From positions 1-18,546 of the forward strand of contig JAZLJR010000024.1 of the NCBI GenBank assembly GCA_045617925.1: a stretch of 18,546 nucleotides of DNA. Reading direction: 5' to 3'. Numbering within the stretch: the first letter of the stretch is position 1; every line of letters starts with the position of its first letter. A program made the translations under genes and the position numbers. Of this stretch, positions 15,790 to 18,546 are shown in pieces. The stretch comes from CALELF01 sp045617925 (GTDB taxonomy: Bacteria; Synergistota; Synergistia; Synergistales; Synergistaceae). The notes below the pieces were generated by a model. The model did no database searches and had not been told where the DNA came from. It saw nothing but the letters and a program-made list of their open reading frames with translations.

Positions 15790-16356
15790 TTATTTCTTCC
15801 CCCTTAAATTTGCTTTGTAGTAATCAACGACATTGTTTACCGCGTCTGTTATTGCTCGTGAAGTGATAGTGGCACCGGATATTGCAGAAATGTCGGCTTC
15901 TCCTTCAGCATCTCCTTTTACGACACGCAATGTAGTTAATATCTTATTTGTAAATCCGTCTATAAATGAGCCCTTGCCAGCTTCAGCAGACTTTGCTCCA
16001 AGTCCTGGGGTTTCTGAGTGGCTTAACACACGAACACCTGTAATTTTGTCATTAGAAATACCAACGATAAGCTCAATTGCTCCACCAAAGCCCTTGGTAG
16101 TTACAACAAAGTTATATCCAATTACATTTCCCTGTGCGTCAAGCGCTTCGTAGATATCCTTGAAATCAGAATTTTCTTGTTTAGTTTCTGAGAATTTTTT
16201 TGCTTCTGGTAATGTTTCTTCTAGTGTTTTTGTCAAAGCTTGCTGTTTTGCCATTGTTATTGGCTCTAGCGTGGCGGAGTAAACACCACCTAGAATAAAT
16301 CCCGTAATAGCAGTGATTGCAAAAAGGATTAAACCAAGTTTTATTATTTTACGCAT
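15790..16356 (-). CDS. rnfG: Rnf complex subunit G, covalent FMN protein
   Basis: A 188-residue subunit with one N-terminal membrane anchor (about 5-27) and a periplasm-facing FMN-binding domain. The flavinylation motif is SGAT at about 160-163, in DISAISGATITSRA, where Thr163 should carry FMN by a phosphoester bond. The upstream segment GFGGAIELIVGI and HSETPGLG are typical of RnfG/NqrC. I prefer the ATG at 16356, which has GGTGG five bases ahead, over a GTG at 16365. It overlaps the end of rnfD by 8 nt. The flavin transferase ApbE is not in the window. Confidence 0.93.
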   Translation of the reverse strand: MRKIIKLGLILFAITAITGFILGGVYSATLEPITMAKQQALTKTLEETLPEAKKFSETKQENSDFKDIYEALDAQGNVIGYNFVVTTKGFGGAIELIVGISNDKITGVRVLSHSETPGLGAKSAEAGKGSFIDGFTNKILTTLRVVKGDAEGEADISAISGATITSRAITDAVNNVVDYYKANLRGKK

Positions 16357-17344
16357 CTTTACCACCGTTTTTCTCGCTTTTTTCGCTTATTTCGCCAAAG
16401 ATGCGAGGTTTTGTCATTCTGTCAATTAAAGGAACAGTCAAATTCATGATGAGAATGGAGTATGATACTCCCTCTGGGTAAGCGCCCCACATTCGTATTA
16501 TGGAAGTCAGAAGCCCACAGCCAATGGCAAAAATAATTTGTCCTTTTTTTGTCACTGGGGAAGTTACATAATCTGTTGCCATAAAGACAGCGCCAAGCCA
16601 AAGTCCTCCATTCATAATGTAGTATATTGCCGGAATATCATCAAAAATTGATGTAAAAATGAAAACAGTCAAAACATAAAAGAGTGGAATATGAATTTTT
16701 ATTACGTCTTTATACAGCAAAAATGCGAGCCCAATAATGATTGCTAATTCACTGGTTTCACCAATGCAGCCCCCCGTCCTGCCCATCAACATATATAGCT
16801 TGCGTGGAAGCTGTGAGTCAAAAGAATTTTTTAGCAATGCCATAGGTGTGGCGGAGCTCACGGCATCCAACCCATTTTGTGTTACACTGCTGATAAGGCT
16901 TGACACCTTAGGTGAAGTCCAAGTCGTCATGGCAACTGGCCAAGAGGTGAGCATTGCAGCGCGTGCTGCAAGGGCAGGGTTTACGATGTTACAGCCTAAA
17001 CCACCAAAAAGCTCTTTTACTATTATTATTGCAAAGGCACTGCCACAGGCACACATCCAAAGGGGGATAGCAGGGGGCAAGTTATATGCCAAAAGTAGTC
17101 CCGTTACACAGGCGGAAAGGTCTGCTATTGTGTGTGGCTTTTTTGTAAAATAGCACCATAAAAATTCGCTTGCTACGCACGAAAAAATGCAAGTAGCCAT
17201 TACTAGCAACACCCTTGCACCAAAATAATAAAATCCGGTGAGTCCTGCAGGGGCAAGTGCCAGCAAGACGAGCGCCATGACCTTTTGTGTTGTTAAAGGT
17301 GCATGGTCGTGTGGAGATGATGAAACAACTAATAGATTTTCCAT
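16349..17344 (-). CDS. rnfD: Rnf complex subunit D, membrane flavoprotein
   Basis: A 331-residue polytopic membrane protein homologous to NqrB. The covalent FMN site is DAVSSATPMALL, with Thr166 as the expected attachment residue; the usual SGAT is SSAT here. FGGLGCNIVNPALAARA and the late MATDYVTSPVT segment are characteristic. It moves electrons between flavins and contributes to the ion-translocation path. TGAGG precedes the ATG by about 9 nt. It starts 21 nt after rnfC. Confidence 0.95.
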   Translation of the reverse strand: MENLLVVSSSPHDHAPLTTQKVMALVLLALAPAGLTGFYYFGARVLLVMATCIFSCVASEFLWCYFTKKPHTIADLSACVTGLLLAYNLPPAIPLWMCACGSAFAIIIVKELFGGLGCNIVNPALAARAAMLTSWPVAMTTWTSPKVSSLISSVTQNGLDAVSSATPMALLKNSFDSQLPRKLYMLMGRTGGCIGETSELAIIIGLAFLLYKDVIKIHIPLFYVLTVFIFTSIFDDIPAIYYIMNGGLWLGAVFMATDYVTSPVTKKGQIIFAIGCGLLTSIIRMWGAYPEGVSYSILIMNLTVPLIDRMTKPRIFGEISEKSEKNGGKDA

Positions 17345-17365
17345 TATATTTTCCTCAATTTATTT

Positions 17366-18546
17366 TTATCCGTTTTGTTGTAATCTTTTTCTCTTAGCTA
17401 TCACGCTTGCTTTGCCGTCACGACATGTCTGTGTTAATGGTCTGCAAGCAGGGCAAACATAGGTGCAGGAGCCACATTCAATGCAGTTCATGCCACCAGC
17501 AGCTTCAAATTCGTCATATTTTCTGGCAATTACCAAGGGATCCAACACGACTGGTGCAAGCCCCATGGGGCATGCAGCAATGCATTTGCCACAGCGTAGG
17601 CATGGCGAAGTTTTGCAAATCATTGCAGATTTTTTTGTCAGTGCAAGAATGCCAGATGTGCCTTTTGTGACGGGGGCATCAATGTTTCTCATAGTTTGTC
17701 CCATCATTGGTCCGCCACAAATTACCTTGATTGGCTCCTCTGTAAAACCGCCACAAAAATCTATGAGTTCACCTATATTTGTTCCGAGTTTTGTCCGGAC
17801 ATTTTTGGGTTCCTTTATTGCGTCTCCCGTTACAGTAACGATTCTTTCTGTGGAAGGTTCGCCAAAGGTTATTGCCCTATAAATTTGTTGTGCTGTGCGG
17901 ACATTCAAAATTACGCAGCCTACGTTGGCAGGAAGAGCAGTCAAGGGGTATTCCTTACCTGTTACAGCTTCTATTAACATTTTTTCTGCACCCTGAGGGT
18001 ATTTCACCTTCAAGGGCTGAACGCTAATTTTTTTTGCCTGATTATTCTCTTGTTGCAGATGTAACAAGTTCTGCTTCATTGTTTTTATTGCTTCTGGCTT
18101 GTTTGTTTCTATTCCTACAATACCGTTGGCTTTAGGGAATAATTCCAGGACGAGCAAAAGCCCCCTTAGCACTTCTTCTCCTGCTTCAATCATTAAACGG
18201 TTATCACAGTTGAGGTATGGCTCACATTCTGCACCGTTTAAGATAACGTGTGTAATTTCGGATGTTGGCGGAGGAGTTAATTTAATCGCTGTTGGAAAGG
18301 TAGCACCACCGAAGCCAACAATGCCGGCACGACGAATTGTAGAAATATATTCTTCTTTTCTCGTTGTTGGTTTTCCCCAAGGAGAATCAAGTGTATATTT
18401 CCCGTCATTTTCGACTATGACACATTCTTCAAAGTTACCGCCTATTGTTTGTCTTAATGCTATATCTTTTACGACTCCAGACACACTGGAAAGGACAGGT
18501 GCAGACACAGGCGCATCATTCTCTGCTAATACTGAGCCGACGAAAA
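17366..18546 (-). CDS. rnfC: Rnf complex subunit C, N-terminus beyond window edge
   Basis: RnfC is the cytoplasmic NAD(H)- and FMN-binding subunit. The frame stays open to the right edge (FVGSVLAENDAPVSAPVLSSVSG), matching the interior of the RnfC N-terminal domain. The GTG at 18508 is therefore not the true start, and some tens of residues are missing. GFGGATFPTAIKL and NGAECEPYLNCD mark the NADH-dehydrogenase-like core. Two ferredoxin motifs near the C-terminus, CLRCGKCIAACP and CIECGSCTYVCP, hold two [4Fe-4S] clusters. It ends soon after them, without the long repeat-rich tail of some proteobacterial RnfC. It is the first gene of the rnfCDGEAB order. Confidence 0.95.
   Translation of the reverse strand, partial: FVGSVLAENDAPVSAPVLSSVSGVVKDIALRQTIGGNFEECVIVENDGKYTLDSPWGKPTTRKEEYISTIRRAGIVGFGGATFPTAIKLTPPPTSEITHVILNGAECEPYLNCDNRLMIEAGEEVLRGLLLVLELFPKANGIVGIETNKPEAIKTMKQNLLHLQQENNQAKKISVQPLKVKYPQGAEKMLIEAVTGKEYPLTALPANVGCVILNVRTAQQIYRAITFGEPSTERIVTVTGDAIKEPKNVRTKLGTNIGELIDFCGGFTEEPIKVICGGPMMGQTMRNIDAPVTKGTSGILALTKKSAMICKTSPCLRCGKCIAACPMGLAPVVLDPLVIARKYDEFEAAGGMNCIECGSCTYVCPACRPLTQTCRDGKASVIAKRKRLQQNG

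Noticed and set aside
14029..16153. Plus-strand open frames opposite the rnf genes
   Set aside because: They lie entirely antisense to well-supported Rnf genes, have no family features, and are shadows of the minus-strand coding pattern.

Overview
The window looks like a piece of chromosome from a strictly anaerobic, fermentative, fairly AT-rich bacterium. The evidence is a group-B-type [FeFe] hydrogenase, a pyruvate formate-lyase (PFL) with its radical-SAM activase, a six-gene Rnf complex and purine-rich Shine-Dalgarno sites. A Firmicute, possibly a Negativicute, is my best guess. That placement is inference from gene content; no rRNA or other marker is present.

Layout. (1) 1-1871, minus strand: threonyl-tRNA synthetase, missing only its last residues at the left edge, with its own promoter. 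(2) 1872-2127: a divergent intergenic region. (3) 2128-6978, plus strand: a compact anaerobic-energy operon. It encodes a small [2Fe-2S] thioredoxin-like protein, a monomeric [FeFe] hydrogenase, a PFL split into a large catalytic body and a separate 78-residue glycyl-radical subunit, and PFL activase. (4) 7083-13423, plus strand: an accessory island that reads as a restriction-modification or defence system. It begins with a frameshifted XRE-family regulator remnant whose stop overlaps the start of the next gene. Then come a 710-residue fusion of an EcoRI-type adenine methyltransferase with a complete cytosine-C5 methyltransferase, a LAGLIDADG-fold protein with both catalytic acids replaced, a small PD-(D/E)XK nuclease, and a large PHP-domain plus SMC/ABC-type ATPase of the TrlF kind. 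(5) 13623-13664: a bidirectional terminator. (6) 13674-18546, minus strand: the Rnf operon in the order rnfC (5' end outside the window), D, G, E, A, B, with tight or overlapping junctions.

How the genes work together. PFL cleaves pyruvate to acetyl-CoA and formate, and its activase installs the glycyl radical. The hydrogenase is expected to exchange electrons with ferredoxin or a related carrier, and Rnf couples ferredoxin oxidation to NAD+ reduction and ion pumping. The two core blocks therefore serve linked redox metabolism. The island between them is functionally unrelated and looks acquired.

The most notable points are the cleanly split PFL and the island. The island pairs a double-specificity fused methyltransferase with what may be a two-piece restriction enzyme (a catalytically altered LAGLIDADG DNA-binding protein plus a separate PD-(D/E)XK nuclease) and a PHP-ATPase. 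All functional statements come from reading motifs and from remembered families; no searches were run.
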